Positions 42,810 to 54,977 of a stretch of DNA of 64,000 nt are shown here, piece after piece; position 1 is the stretch's first letter; each line of letters begins with the position of its first letter. Under the pieces are notes generated by a model that had not been told where the DNA came from, did not search any database, and saw nothing but the letters and a program-made list of their open reading frames with translations. The stretch lies in assembly GCA_946807835.1 (NCBI GenBank), contig OX327691.1, positions 14,683,688 through 14,747,687 of the forward strand, written 5' to 3'. The stretch is from Ailanthus altissimus (taxonomy: Eukaryota > Streptophyta > Magnoliopsida > Sapindales > Simaroubaceae). The translations under genes and the position numbers were made by a program.

Positions 42810-45800
42810 CGCTCTGCCGCGAACGCAAGCAGCTTCTCAAGGCCGCCTCGGAGCACCGCTACGCGTTCGCGGCCGCACATGTGGCGTACTTCTATTCCTT
42901 GAAGGACGGGCGACGCGTTTCGTAAATTCGTCGAGGAAGAGCTCGTGATCGCCGGCCCCGACTGGTATCCCAATTCTCCGGTCCTCACGCTGCCGTCGGA
43001 CGAGGGAAAATCGTCGTCGAGGCGAGGTAATCGCAAAAATTCGTTCTCGTCGACGTCGATTCCTTACGCGGTTGACGATAAATTAGAGGAAAAAGAAATT
43101 CAAGAGGACTATGATTCTCATTCTCATTCACATGCGCATTTACATTTGTCTTCTGAATCGGATTCGGATTCTGTCTCGGGTCATATCCACATTGAAGATA
43201 GTGAAGAGGAAGATGAAAAAGATCATAGGCATGAACGAGAAGTAGAACAGGAACAAGAGGACCAGCCTTCTTCTTCTTACAGTAATTATGAGTATCCTTA
43301 CAATAATCCGTACAATAATCCTTATAATTATACTCAGCAGAACTGGGGCTATACTCCAACTGGGAATTTCAATATGTATAACATGAGAAAATCTGCAACG
43401 CCGGCGAAATCGATGGTTTACGAGGAGCCCGAGAGGCAGTTCGCTGATCCAGGTTACGGGTACGGGTACCCCGGTTACCCGAATGGTGGTTTTTTCGGCT
43501 TTTCCATGGGCTCGCCACCGGGAAATTATGGAAATAACCAGCGGACGAGTCCCTCGGCTGACAAGCCGCCGCCGTCGCCGCCCAGAGTGACCACTTGGGA
43601 TTATTTGAATGTGTTCGACACGTATGATAATAATGGTAGTAGTTATGGTGTGTATCAGGGCGGGTTTAAATACGGGTATGGGTCGACTACGAGTAGTCCG
43701 GATTCGACGGTGGTGAGGGAAAGAGAAGGGATTCCTGATTTGGAAGATGAGACAGAGCCAGAAGTTTTAAATAAAGGAAAAAGCAAAATGAAAATAAATG
43801 AAGAAATGTATATGAATGTGAATTTGAAGAACGATAATAACAATAAAACCAAGAATGTGAGCTTTGGCGAGGGCACTTCAAAATCCGCGCCAATGCAAAA
43901 CACTGCTAATGCTGGGATTGAATCACCTGACATTGACAAAACAGACTCAAGAGAGATTAAGAGCAGTAGTGATACAAGTGTTCATACTGTCGCATCCAAG
44001 AGTTCCCAAGAGGATTTCGTCAGAAAAAAGGGGGGGAGTTTTGAGGTTGAGGACTCACCAATTACTACCATTGATGTGGAATCTTCTTCGATGCCAAGTA
44101 GTTTAACTACATTGTCGGTTCAAGGAACGAGGGATCTTCAGGAGGTGATGAAGGAGATCAGGGATGAGTTCGAGACTGCTTCTAGTTATGGAAAAGAGGT
44201 TGCTATGTTGCTTGAGGTGGGCAAGTTGCCTTATCAGCATAGATCAACTCCGCTGCTTAAAGGTAGACATTTTAACCGTCTGTTTTATTGTAGCTTTCGG
44301 TTATTATGTTTGAGGTGATCCATTTCTGTTGTGAGGGACTTTTTTTTTTTGTTTTAATTACTTATATTGTTATTTTAAGAGGCTAATCTGTCAAAATTGA
44401 CTGTTATCTGGATTGTGGTTTTGTTATTTGAGTGCTTAAACCCACTTTGCAGTTCTGTTTGTTTGGTTGAGGTTTTTAATTTCTGTGAATTTTTTGTTGA
44501 ATGCATTATGTCAGCTTTGTGAGAGGTCCTACATCATTGATTCTAGTTTTTAGTTGTCACTTGATCTAATTGAGAAATCCAGTTCGCATGTTGGACCAAT
44601 TGTTTGCCAACTTCTTTCAAGATTCTACATGTTGCATGTCCATTTGTTTTGAGATTCTCTTTAGTGCCAATTTGCTAGGAATAGCTGTTTTTTGTTTGTT
44701 TCTTTGTAGTAATACAGTGTTAATAGAAAAAGAAGGTATGCATTCGATTCTACCAGCCCCTAAACAAGGTCTCGCTGCTTCTCAAATCAAGCGATTGGAT
44801 CACTTTGGTAGATGAGTCAAAGGCGATTTCCAGACCTTTTGATCGGGTTCCGGACTATTGTGAGTGAAGAATTGCTGAACGACTCAACACCAAAGAAGCA
44901 AGCTCCTTCACTAGATATCGTACTGTACCGGCTTTCTTCCCAGATTCTTGCGCAGAATCACTATTTTCGAAATAAAAAGAGAAAAGAGAGAAAAATCGGA
45001 TTGAATCGCTCCACAAACAAGTGAGGATGGGCTATTACGCGCCCTAAAGTTCACGATTGGTTATACATCGTTTACAGCTTATCATTTAAATTGCTGGGTA
45101 CAGCTTTCTTTCTTTTCTTGCTAGTGTTTGCTTGCAATTTAAATAAAACGTCCTAGGTACTGGTTTGAGATATTGACTCAAATTTACTAAGGAATACCAA
45201 TACTATGACTTTTATGGTGGTGGAAGATGAAGAAAAATAAATGGGTTACCAGAGGATTATCTTGTGTAACAATTTTGGGCAACAGATTCGACATTTAACT
45301 CAATACATTGAAATTTTATTGGTGATCCCAACTTTTTATGGGGATTGCATTCGTATTTTTTGGCTATTGTTTATTCAGAAAAATTTCGTCTTCTGTCTGT
45401 ATCCTTCCTGTTTGGCAGGGTTGTTCTGGGAAATATGTGATGCTTGTCAAACCTACATGATCTATCCAATATAGATGATATCAATTTTTTCTCTTACGTT
45501 TCATTTCTTCCTTTTTCTATTAGAAAAGAAATTTCCTCCACCTTAATCTATTAGGTGTTAAAAATAAAAACTCCTTGATACCATTTACAAGAAGAGGTGA
45601 AGCAGTAAAGCATGAATTTGACTTGAATTTAAATGATGCTATTTATTTTATTTTTCTGGCTTTTTATTTGTAATTTATTATCGTATGGATATTCAAAGTT
45701 TATTGGTTATGAATACTAAATTTGATAACTAAAAGCTAGCCTTGACCTTGCTGCCTTATTGAAACTTATATGTCTATATGCAGTGATCTTTTCCAGGATC

Positions 45801-48467
45801 CTGTATCTGGTTGCACCTTCCATGTTATCTTCACATGGGCACAAATCATCAATACGATTAACTTCTAGGACAAAGAAGATGGCAAGAGCATACTGTGGGG
45901 ATCTTGGGGAAGTCTTTGATTTGAAGAATGGAAACCTTTCATCAACTTTGGAGAAACTCTATGTATGGGAGAAGAAATTATACAAGGAAGTTAAGGTATG
46001 GATGCATAAATGGTTTTGAAAGGTTGTCCAAGATCTCTTCAGCTTTGCTTCTTGTTTTCTTAGTTGTTCCTAGTTTTGTAGCTCTTATTCTGGTATTGCT
46101 ACACTTGAAGCTGCTCTGTAATGCAGTTTCTAATTTGATGCAGTAAATGATTTTGAGAGTGAATATGTAGTTGGTAAAAACTATTTTCTACCCTCATGTC
46201 TATGACCATGCATAGCCATTTTTGACTGCTAATGAGGTTCATTTGCAGCTTTTGTTGCATGCCGAATATCTATAGTCAAGAGTGTCCTATCATCATCCCT
46301 TTCTGCTAGGCATCATATTTATGGGTGTTCACATGTCCTCCCTCTGAATTTCTGATTCTCAAAAGTCTCTGTACTTTTTATACATGATATCGGCAAGTCC
46401 TTTATGGAATTTGGGGTAATCATTTTACGAATTGTGATATGATTATCAGTGGTTTTGGAAACCATTTAGAAACCGATCACAGATAGAAAAATACGTTTCT
46501 GTTTTGTACATCAAGTGTGACCAGATGTTTGAATTGTTAGCTCCATCGCATTCTGCAACTTTCTGAGTTTTTCGCATTCAATTTTTTTGGTATTTTAGTT
46601 GTCAGGGAATCTTGTTTAATATGCATAGCTATTTCTGCTAATTTTAGGATGAAGAAAAGTTACGAGTTATCTATGAAAAGCAGTGCAAGAAATTAAGAAT
46701 GTTAGATGACCAAGGAGCAGAGTCCGGCAAAATTGATGCTACTCAGGCTTCAATAAGAAAGTTGCTGACTAAAATCAATGTTTGTATCAGAACTGTTGAT
46801 GCTATATCAAGCAGGATACATAAGCTGAGGGACGAAGAATTACAGCCACAACTCACTGAACTAATTCATGGGTATATAATCAAATGCTTCATGATCTTGT
46901 TAATGTTAATCTCTTTGGTGTGTAGTGATTACTTATCTTATAGATCTATAATGATAATTGAAAATCTGTAGATGTTAATCCTATGTTCACCCTTAATTAC
47001 AATAGATGTCTTAATTACTGGCTGCTGGGAGACTGTCCTTGTGATGTGATTTAAATTCCTACTATATAGCTTCTTGATCTAGTAAGGTGATATGAATTCT
47101 GTTTTGCGAGTTATATTAGAGTTTATGCTTTAGTAGAATTGTTTTCTTAAGACCTAAGGAGGTTATGTCAGTGGCACTGTTTATGTCCTTATTAGAATTG
47201 GTGGGTGGTGGTTACCATGCTATCTAATTTTTTTAAACATACTTGGTACATTCTTGTGATTAAGATTTATGAAATACTATGAATTTTTGCTGGTTTCACC
47301 CTTATGTAGTGAGTCGGAGAAAATTTTGAAATATATTTGTAGGTGGCAAATGGAGTTTCTCCTAGTGAAGATTTCCTTGGCTGGAAAAGAGTTTGGATTT
47401 CATTTCAGTTCATGATACTCCTAGTTGTTTATAATGACAATGAAATGTCAAAGAACTGCTTGATTATGGTACATCTCAAAATTCACAATTAGTTCAAGCA
47501 TTTTCATTTCTTCAGTTTTATAATGAAAATTGTTTATGCAAAATGAAAGATTCTATAAATGACCAGATCTAATGTAAAATATCCATATTTCCCCTTTATT
47601 TTATTTTTCTCAACTTTTTTCATCAGAGTTTATTTGTCAATATGCTGCCTTTTTATCTGTAGATTGATAAGAATGTGGAGGTCCATGCTAAAATGTCACC
47701 AGAAACAGTTCCAAGTTATCATGGAGAGCAAAGCTCGCTCTCTTAAAGCAAACACCGGCTTCCAAAGAGATGCTGGTATAAAAGCAACGCTGGATCTTGA
47801 GATGGAGCTCCTGAACTGGTGTAGCCGGTTTAATAATTGGGTCAACACCCAAAAATCCTATGTTGAGTCCTTAAATGAGTGGCTTTTAAGGTGCCTTGTT
47901 CATGAACCTGAAGAAACCCCTGATGGACCTGCCCCTTTCTCCCCAAGTCGGATTGGAGCTCCACCAATTTTTGTAATTTGCAATGACTGGTACCAGGCAA
48001 TGGTTAGAATTTCTGAAAAAGAAGTCACAGGTGCCATGAGTGGCTTTGCTTCAACTTTACATCAGTTATGGGAGAGGCAAGATGAGGAGCAACGCCAGAG
48101 GATCAAAGCAGAATATCTGTCCAGGGATTTTGAAAAACAGCTTAGGACTTTGCGCATGGAGAGGGGAAAAACAGAACATGATCAAGATGCAGTGTCAGAC
48201 AAAACGGCTGTGTCCAAGGCCTCCGATAGTGGAGTTTCACCTCTTGATGATCTGAAGGTGGATTTGGATTCAATGAGGAAGAAATTAGAGCAAGAGCGAG
48301 CTAGACATAAAGAAGCCATTAAACTAGTCCACAGTACAGCTTCAAGTAGTTTGCAAGCAGGCTTGATCCCGATTTTTGAGGCACTACACAAGTTCACTTC
48401 AGAGGTTGTGAAAGTTCACGAGCAAGTCAGACTTGAAAATGCTGGAGCTTCAGAGGGGAATGCATAA
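42767..48467 (+). CDS. DUF630/DUF632 protein (NRG2/REL2-like), apparent frameshift in exon 1
   Basis: Four exons: 42767-44262, 45784-45995, 46648-46871, 47663-48467; about 912 residues if the frame is kept. The start MGCGGSKVDD is an N-myristoylation-type sequence, and DLPLVTLCRERK plus AAHVAYFYSL is the N-terminal DUF630 signature. The middle is acidic, with Ser/Asp-rich tracts, repeated NNPYN motifs and a PPPSPPR stretch. From DLQEVMKEIRDEFETAS to the end is the DUF632 helical region (RAYCGDLGEVFDLKNGNLSS, then LIHG, RMWRSMLKCHQKQF and a C-terminal coiled coil). Members act in nitrate signalling or leaf development; the role here is inferred. Near 42904-42912 the frame shifts by one base: the ATG frame stops at 42923-42925 while the family sequence (KFVEEELV) continues in another frame. 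A true mutation or an assembly error is possible. Confidence 0.85.
44742..45060. other. Unusual insert-like stretch in DUF632 intron 1
   Basis: This part of intron 1 is clearly less AT-rich than the rest of the intron and holds a 70-codon open frame (44812-45024, MSQRRFPDLLIGFRTI start). Its composition and phrases such as AAGCAAGCTCCTTCACTAG recall plant mitochondrial intergenic DNA. That origin is a guess from composition only. Confidence 0.3.
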
Positions 48468-48880
48468 TTAAATATTTTGGCTTCAATCTGACAAGTCTGG
48501 TCATTTCAGGTACGAAGCCCCGTTAGTATATGTACAGTTTGTTGCAAGATGCCGTATATATAGAATGTTAGATCAGCAGAGCAGAGGATTGAAAAGGAAC
48601 TATAGGAAAATACTAGGCATTAGAAAGAGTGACTTAAAGAAGTGAAAAATGGGGTTGTAGAGTCATTAGCAGAACGTGAAAGTTGCAAGACTTGATGGGA
48701 AGAAGTGTGACACAGGAGATCCTTCGGCAAGCTTAGAGATTGAAATTCCTTATTTCAAAATTTTGATATATGCTGTAACCCCTGATATTATAAGAGCTAG
48801 GAATTTTGTACAGAAATTCATTTATTGGTTGTCGGTAGATGTATTGATTAATCACTGGAATGTTTGGGAGGATTGTAGTC
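48468..48880 (+). other. DUF632 gene 3' flank
   Basis: Downstream of the TAA at 48465-48467. It likely holds the 3' UTR. The tandem duplication described below picks up homology from about 48875 onwards, so its breakpoint is near the end of this segment. Confidence 0.45.
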
Positions 48881-50080
48881 AGGAGTAGGGATTTGTAGTG
48901 TAGTAACACAAAATTTTGGTTAATCTTATTTGATAATGGATAGATGGTTGTCTTCTTTGCCTTTCCACCTTTTTATCAGAAATTTGTGAGTAAAATATTC
49001 ATGGCAAGCTGCATGTGTATCCTTTTTCCAGCCTATTCAAGATGCAGATGGCTTATTTTGTAAGTATCCTTGGTCGGGCTATAATCAGATAGGTATTATT
49101 TTTCATTTTTAAAATAAAAAGAAAATAGAAATATAGAAATATCGTACATCTTGCTGGATGGTTGTGGCAATCTTCCAGCACGTTTAATTTTTTTAATTCC
49201 ACAGTTCGCTTGCGTTAAATAATTATAAGCCAAATCTTTAGGAGAGATTTCCGATCAAAGCATGCCGAGATGTGACTCATAAATTAATTTCCTGATGGAT
49301 GTAAAATGATCCGATTTACTTTCTAATTTGCAAATGGAAATACACCCTGTAAAATAATTCGATTTGTCATCAGTCGACCACCGAAATCGCCTTTTATTCT
49401 TTCAAAACAAACGCATTCATGAGATTTGAGAGGGAGTACAGGGTGATTTGTTGATCAACGCTCGTATTAAACTCAAGTTGAACGATTTCATTATAACATA
49501 ATAAGCACATATCTACTATCTTTACCGATAATATATTCACGTTTTAATGTTATTTACTTCGCAAGTATTACGTTTTACACACGGTAATGCAGAGTAACAA
49601 TTCTTCTTGTTCACCAACTTTTGAGTAGAAATATCGACGGTATGTGGAAAAACACGTACACACTGCACAAGATTCTGTCCGTCCAACAAGCACATCTCCC
49701 TGTTGACGGGCTACACTTCACTTATATTTAAGGGCAGTTTTTTTTTTTTAATTGAATCCTAAATTAGTTTAATTTATTCATTTTTAAAAAATAATAATAA
49801 TAATATAATAATTATACAAAGATCGATTTATTTTTAACAACTATCTTTTATCACAATTAGATTTTAACCTTGTTGACGCACAATATAAATTTGTATTGAC
49901 ATAGATTTACAAAAACAAAATCACTCGTATATATAAGTATACTCCAAGCATTTTATTTTTTATTTTATATATTCTTTGTGTGAGCAATTGATTTTTTTTA
50001 ATCAATATTATAATAAGTAAATTATAAAAAATTACGGCACAAATTATTGTCTATCACAAAATATTAAATTATTAAAAATT

Positions 50081-50791
50081 TGATGATTCAATAATTTTAA
50101 TTGGATAAGAATTAAGATAAATATAAAAGTGAAGAATCGCAAGAAATTTAGAACGTGTGGGACAATAAAGAAAAAGCGAAACGGGAATCGAAGACATAAA
50201 GAAAGTGAAGAAAACGCAAGTAAGGGTCATCAGGGCTGAGCGCCGCAACGCCTAACACAGAAGCCTAGCGCCACAGCGCTTAGGGATGAGCGTCGCGGCG
50301 CCAGAAACATCAAGAAATCAATTTTAATTCAGATTTCGAGTTTTGAAAATTTTAGACTTCTAAAATAAGAGAACTCTTACTCCAAAAGGAAATAGGGTTA
50401 GTAAGCATGAAATAAACCTTATATAAACACTTGTAAACCCCTTTAGTTGAGATTAAACATTAAGAGAGATTCTAAGAGAGGAGAAAAACTATGATAGACA
50501 TTAAGTGCTTGTGTGCGCTAAAGTGGAATCATCATTTGGATGTTCATTACTTGTGATGAAGCAATGACTTACTAAACATTAAGTTATTATAAAATCTCTA
50601 GAGAGTTAATAAAAGAGGTTAGGATCCTTAAATCTACCGTGGACGTAGATAATTGACTGAACCATGTAAGATTGTGTTGTGCTATTTTATTTTCTACTTT
50701 TGATTCTTATTATTTTGCTTGATAAATAGATTATTCCGTTGTGCAAGAAGATTAGGGTTCTAAGTTGAATTTCGAATTCTTTATTTTAACA
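50081..50791 (+). mobile_element. Copia-like LTR, second copy of the GC-stutter family
   Basis: Homologous to 28735-29720: the same block order, with a GC-rich AGCGC region at 50240-50305, TATATAAACACTTGTAAACC at about 50418-50437, and GACGTAGATAATTGACTG followed by AACCATGTAA near 50643-50670. Possible ends are TGATGATTC and TTTTAACA. It is absent from the second duplication unit, so it inserted after the duplication or was lost there. No internal coding region was seen. Confidence 0.6.
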
Positions 50792-52480
50792 TAATCTCAA
50801 AAAGAAAAATGACGTTTTCTCCTCTAACACAAACTTTAAGTGAACTTATTTTACCTCATTATAAAGTATATACCCATTCTAACATAAAACCAAGAACTTT
50901 AACAATAACTAAAACTAATAAAACACTACTTCAATTCTTGATTTGAGTGGCCCAACAAATAAAAATTTAAAACGAACACTTAATTAAAATAATTCATATA
51001 TATTAACATTAAATATAAATACGCAAAAAATAAAATAATTGTGAGAACAAAAATATTGTCATTATTAAATTAAAAAATAAATCAATTTTTCAACTATCAC
51101 ACACCACCACAAAGAGGTCAAGTGTAAAAGAAAATAAATAGGATTGCGATAAATAGGAGTATAATTCTATGAATACGAGGTTATTACAACTTGGTAAACT
51201 TGTAGAATTGCATATTGCACTATATATATTTTAGATGCTTCTATCATGTCATTCATATCGACTCATCATCGAACTCTAACCAACACGCAAGCATGCACGA
51301 GAAAGGCTCTAGCTTATACTAAGATCCTCATTTTTATTTTACAAAATTGAGAGAGAAAGAAAAAAAAGTTTATTCGTTCAATTAGACTATATTTAATATT
51401 TAGTTAAAAGAAAAACAAACAGTGTCTTAATTTTTTGAAATTTTTTTAACCGAATATAAAAAAATGATATGATTAATTTAAAAAAAAATGATATGATTAA
51501 TTTATAAAAAAATTGATATGATTAATTTATAATATTCTTACTTATTAAATATATTATATTTTTATTTATATAAAACTCAACCTCTTTTTATTTCTTCTCA
51601 AATACTAATTATATAAAATAGTATTTAATTAATTTTTTTAAACGTACTTACTATTTTTTTATAAAAAAATTTAAGTTGTAAACAATTGTAATAAATTTTA
51701 TATTAATTAATTATTTATTTTCCATTTTTATTTAATTTAATATAATTTTTTTTATAAAAAGTATAAATGTAAAAGTATCAATTTTAATTTGTATTTAAAA
51801 TAGTTTAATATTTATATTCAGATATTTAAAAAATATTCAATTTCAATTATTTAATTTTATTCGAATTCAATTCAACTCAATTTTAAATTTAATTAAAAAA
51901 AATAAACACCCTTACAAATTGAAGCCGTTTATAACTTGATTATAAATGGCAGTGATAAAGGATTTGCACCTTAAGTGCATTCCTCTAAATTTGAGATTCT
52001 AAATGCCAATATATTTCCAAGTTAAAAAAAAAGGGAAAAAACTCGAAGTCCTGTTTTTAGAAACATTAAAAGAGAAAATTCATAAAACTCCATGACAAAG
52101 ACCTATTGTTTTATATATTGTTATGAAAATATTTAAAATATTAAAAAATAAAAAATATTTAAATCTCATGTTATAGTAAAAAGTGATAATTTACTTACTT
52201 AATTTTTAAATTTTTTATTTTCACTCATTTTCATAATTTTTTTTTAATGTTGATAAAATTACTTATTTTTAATTTTTTTTATTAATTAATATTATTAACA
52301 AATTTTATTTTTATTTAATTTTAAAACATAAATAATTAGATCCAATTAAGAAAATAAAAAATAAATGATTTTTAAAATAAAAATAATAAATTATCATTTT
52401 TACTTTAACACGAGTCAAAATATCTTTTTTTTAAAATTAAATTCTAATAAGCACTAGCCTTATATTAACGCCACTTTACA
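50792..52480. other. AT-rich intergenic DNA upstream of PDI copy 1
   Basis: No gene. At about 51463-51540 a unit of roughly 25 bases containing TGATATGATTAATTTA repeats three times in tandem. Confidence 0.5.
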
Positions 52481-52498
52481 GATCATCACGATCATAGA

Positions 52499-52517
52499 CC
52501 AATCTAAGTACGCCACG
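52499..52517 (+). promoter_or_regulatory. ER stress response element (ERSE), PDI copy 1
   Basis: CCAAT, nine bases, then CCACG, an exact match to the ERSE consensus CCAAT-N9-CCACG bound by bZIP factors with NF-Y in the unfolded protein response. It lies about 220 bases before the PDI ATG at 52739, and the CCACG is part of a CCACGTGG palindrome. Confidence 0.8.
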
Positions 52518-52738
52518 TGGAATCCTTCCACATTAGTAGATAGTATACATTCATTTAAAGTACACTCTCGCTGTAAAAATATGTAATTAAGCATCCTCTG
52601 GGTCACGTACGAGTACGATGTTTGTCGCGTTTTCCAACTCTAACTCTCCAAGTCTCATCTACATAAATTCCCCTGCACTCTGTTTTCTTAACATTCGGAA
52701 AACAAAAGCTAAAAAAAAGCTTTGAAAGTGATGTGATA

Positions 52739-53819
52739 ATGGCGTCGAGGTGGTCGATTTTAGCTCTCGTTTTGACGGTTGCTTGTTGTTTAACGGCTAT
52801 CTCTGCCGCAGAAAGTGCTGAGGCGAAGAAGTTCGTATTGACTTTGGATTACTCAAACTTCTCTGACACTGTCAGTAAACACAACTTCATCGTCGTAGAA
52901 TTCTACTCCCCTTGGTGTAATTTCGATTCTAAATTTAGCTTATTGTGCTTAGTTCGTAGTGGATCTCAATTTAGAAAATTGCTTTGAAGAGAATGAAATT
53001 AGAAAACAAAAAAGAAATAGAAACGATGTTTGTTATAAAAATTTCACCGTTCTGTAAGAATTACTTGACCGTTTAGCTGTAATTTGTGGCTTTTATATAT
53101 TTTCTATGATGATTTAAATTCTTCGCTAAGTTCTTACAATTGATTTGCTTTTGTTGTGATTGATGTCTATATTTCTGTTCTTAATGTTGATTGTATTGCT
53201 TCGGGTGCGGTCACTGCAGAAAGCTTGCTCCTGAGGTACTAAATGGCCCGCGGCTTATTTTTTGTTTAGTAAAATAAACTATATGCTCAGTCAGCTGATA
53301 AAATGTTTGTTTTTATTATGTCTAGTATGAGAAAGCTGCTTCCGTATTGAGTAGTCATGACCCTCCAATCGTTCTTGCCAAAGTTGATGCCAACGAGGAA
53401 GTAAACAGAGGGCTGGCATCTGAATACGAGATTAAGGGTTTCCCCACAGTTAAGATTTTGAGAAATGGAGGAAAACTTATTCAAGAATACAAAGGTCCCC
53501 GTGATGCGGACGGCATTGTTGATTATTTAAAGAAACAGAGCGGTCCTGCTTCTACTGAAATTAAGTCGGTGGAAGATGCTAACAGTTTTATTGATGAGAA
53601 GAAAGTAGTTATTGTAAGTGTTAATTGAATGTGTTTGTTTGACATTTCTTAGCATTGAGGAATTTTAATTGGTATAATGAACATTTATGCTTTTTTTTAG
53701 GTTGGGGTGTTCCCAAAATTCTCAGGAGAGGAGTTTGAGAACTACACAGCTCTTGCTGAGAAATTGCGCTCAGATTATGAGTTTGGTCATACTACAAATG
53801 CCAAATTCCTTCCACGTGG
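52739..53819 (+). pseudogene. Protein disulfide isomerase copy 1, 5' part (exons 1-4, broken)
   Basis: PDI catalyses disulfide formation and shuffling in the ER lumen. Exons by comparison with copy 2: 52739-52914, 53205-53235, 53326-53613, and 53701-53819 where the gene is cut by Gypsy gag. The start [17 protein letters not shown] is a signal peptide, and the first thioredoxin domain follows ([10 protein letters not shown], then CGHC in the 31-bp exon 2). Exon 2's acceptor is damaged: 53203-53204 read GG where copy 2 reads AG. Without that exon the active site is lost. The reading frame of exon 4 continues directly into retrotransposon gag. Exons after exon 4 are missing except a piece of the last exon at 60600-60697. 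Confidence 0.9.
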
Positions 53820-54921
53820 CGGGAAGCGGAACGCCAAGGAGCTCGACAATTACTTCTGGCAGATGGAGAGATACTTCGACGCCCTAGGCGTACGGGACGA
53901 GGATAAGGTAAACACCGCGACCTTATATCTCTCTGATCATGCAATTCTGTGGTGGCGTAGGAAGAGCGAGAAGATTCGCAAGGGTACCTGCACCATCAAT
54001 ACCTGGACAGAGTTGCAGCAGGAGCTAAAACGCCAATTCTATCCGGAGAATGTGGCGCACGACGCTAGGAAGCGTCTAAAGGAGTTGAGACAGAACAAGT
54101 CGATTGGCGAGTACGTTGAGGAGTACTCTCTGCTGATGCTGCAGATCCCCAATATGAGCGAAGAAGACTTGCTGTTCAACTTCCTTGATGGGTTACAGAC
54201 ATGGGAGTCCAATGAGCTGAGGCGGCGTGGAGTGCAGAACATATCCGACGCCCTCACATTGGCGGAAACGCTCACTGATTACCGCAAGGGTGATGCGGGG
54301 AAGTCCAAGAATTCGAAGCCCAATCACAGTAAAGGTGGGGGAACCAAGGAGTCTCATCCTCCGCAGGATAAGGAGGGGAAAGGTAAACCGCCCACAGGGA
54401 GAGAGCAGAAGCGCAACGGCGGGAGTAAGCCGAGATCTAGCTGCTTCCTTTGCGACGGGGATCATTGGGTGAAGGACTGTCCAAAGAAGAAGGCTATCAA
54501 CGCAATGTTGGAGACTCAGCAAGCGGGTGAACAGGGACAATTGGGATGTCTCCAGTTACTCAATGCCCTCAATGCCAAGCGGGCAGCCCGCGCGCCAGCA
54601 GGAAAGGCGCTGATGTACGTTGAAGCCTATATTAACGGGAAGAGGACGCAAGCACTAGTAAATACTGGAGCTACGCACAACTTTATGAAGTATGCGGAAG
54701 CAGTACGCTTGGGCCTCAAGGTGGAGAAGGGGATTGGCTATCTCAAGACTGTGAACGCCGCAATCAAGCCACTGGACGGGGTCATTCGTGGAGTTGAAAT
54801 GAGCCTCGAAAAATGGAGCGGTAAGGTAAACTTTTCAGTAGCCCCTCTCGATGATTTCGATGCTGTTCTTGGTATGGATTTTCTGCGGCAGTTTAATGTG
54901 GTGCCACTTCCCCGACAGTAA
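53820..54921 (+). CDS. Chromovirus gag and protease, 5'-truncated, fused in frame to PDI exon 4
   Basis: The open frame that starts in PDI exon 4 runs on as retrotransposon gag ([17 protein letters not shown], then ILWWRRK), a zinc knuckle (C at 54442 to C at 54480, spacing CX2CX3HX4C), and the retropepsin domain. The 5' LTR, primer binding site and gag start are absent. In the protease the catalytic DTG is NTG (AAT at 54661-54663), which would abolish cleavage activity. The frame ends at TAA 54919-54921, one base out of frame with the following pol frame. In most plant chromoviruses gag and pol share one frame, so this is probably an inactivating indel. Confidence 0.85.
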
Positions 54922-54977
54922 ACAAGCCGACAGGTGGGCAATCCAAGCCCAACGCCCACACTACTCTCCTGTCCGCC

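Noticed and set aside
43655..43939. Minus-strand frames across DUF632 exon 1
   Set aside because: They are shadows of the plus-strand coding sequence, which is a recognised family.
53347..53628. A separate small protein starting at the Met in PDI exon 3
   Set aside because: It is the in-frame continuation of PDI exon 3 read into the intron; phase and homology fit the spliced gene. The same holds for 63484-63765.
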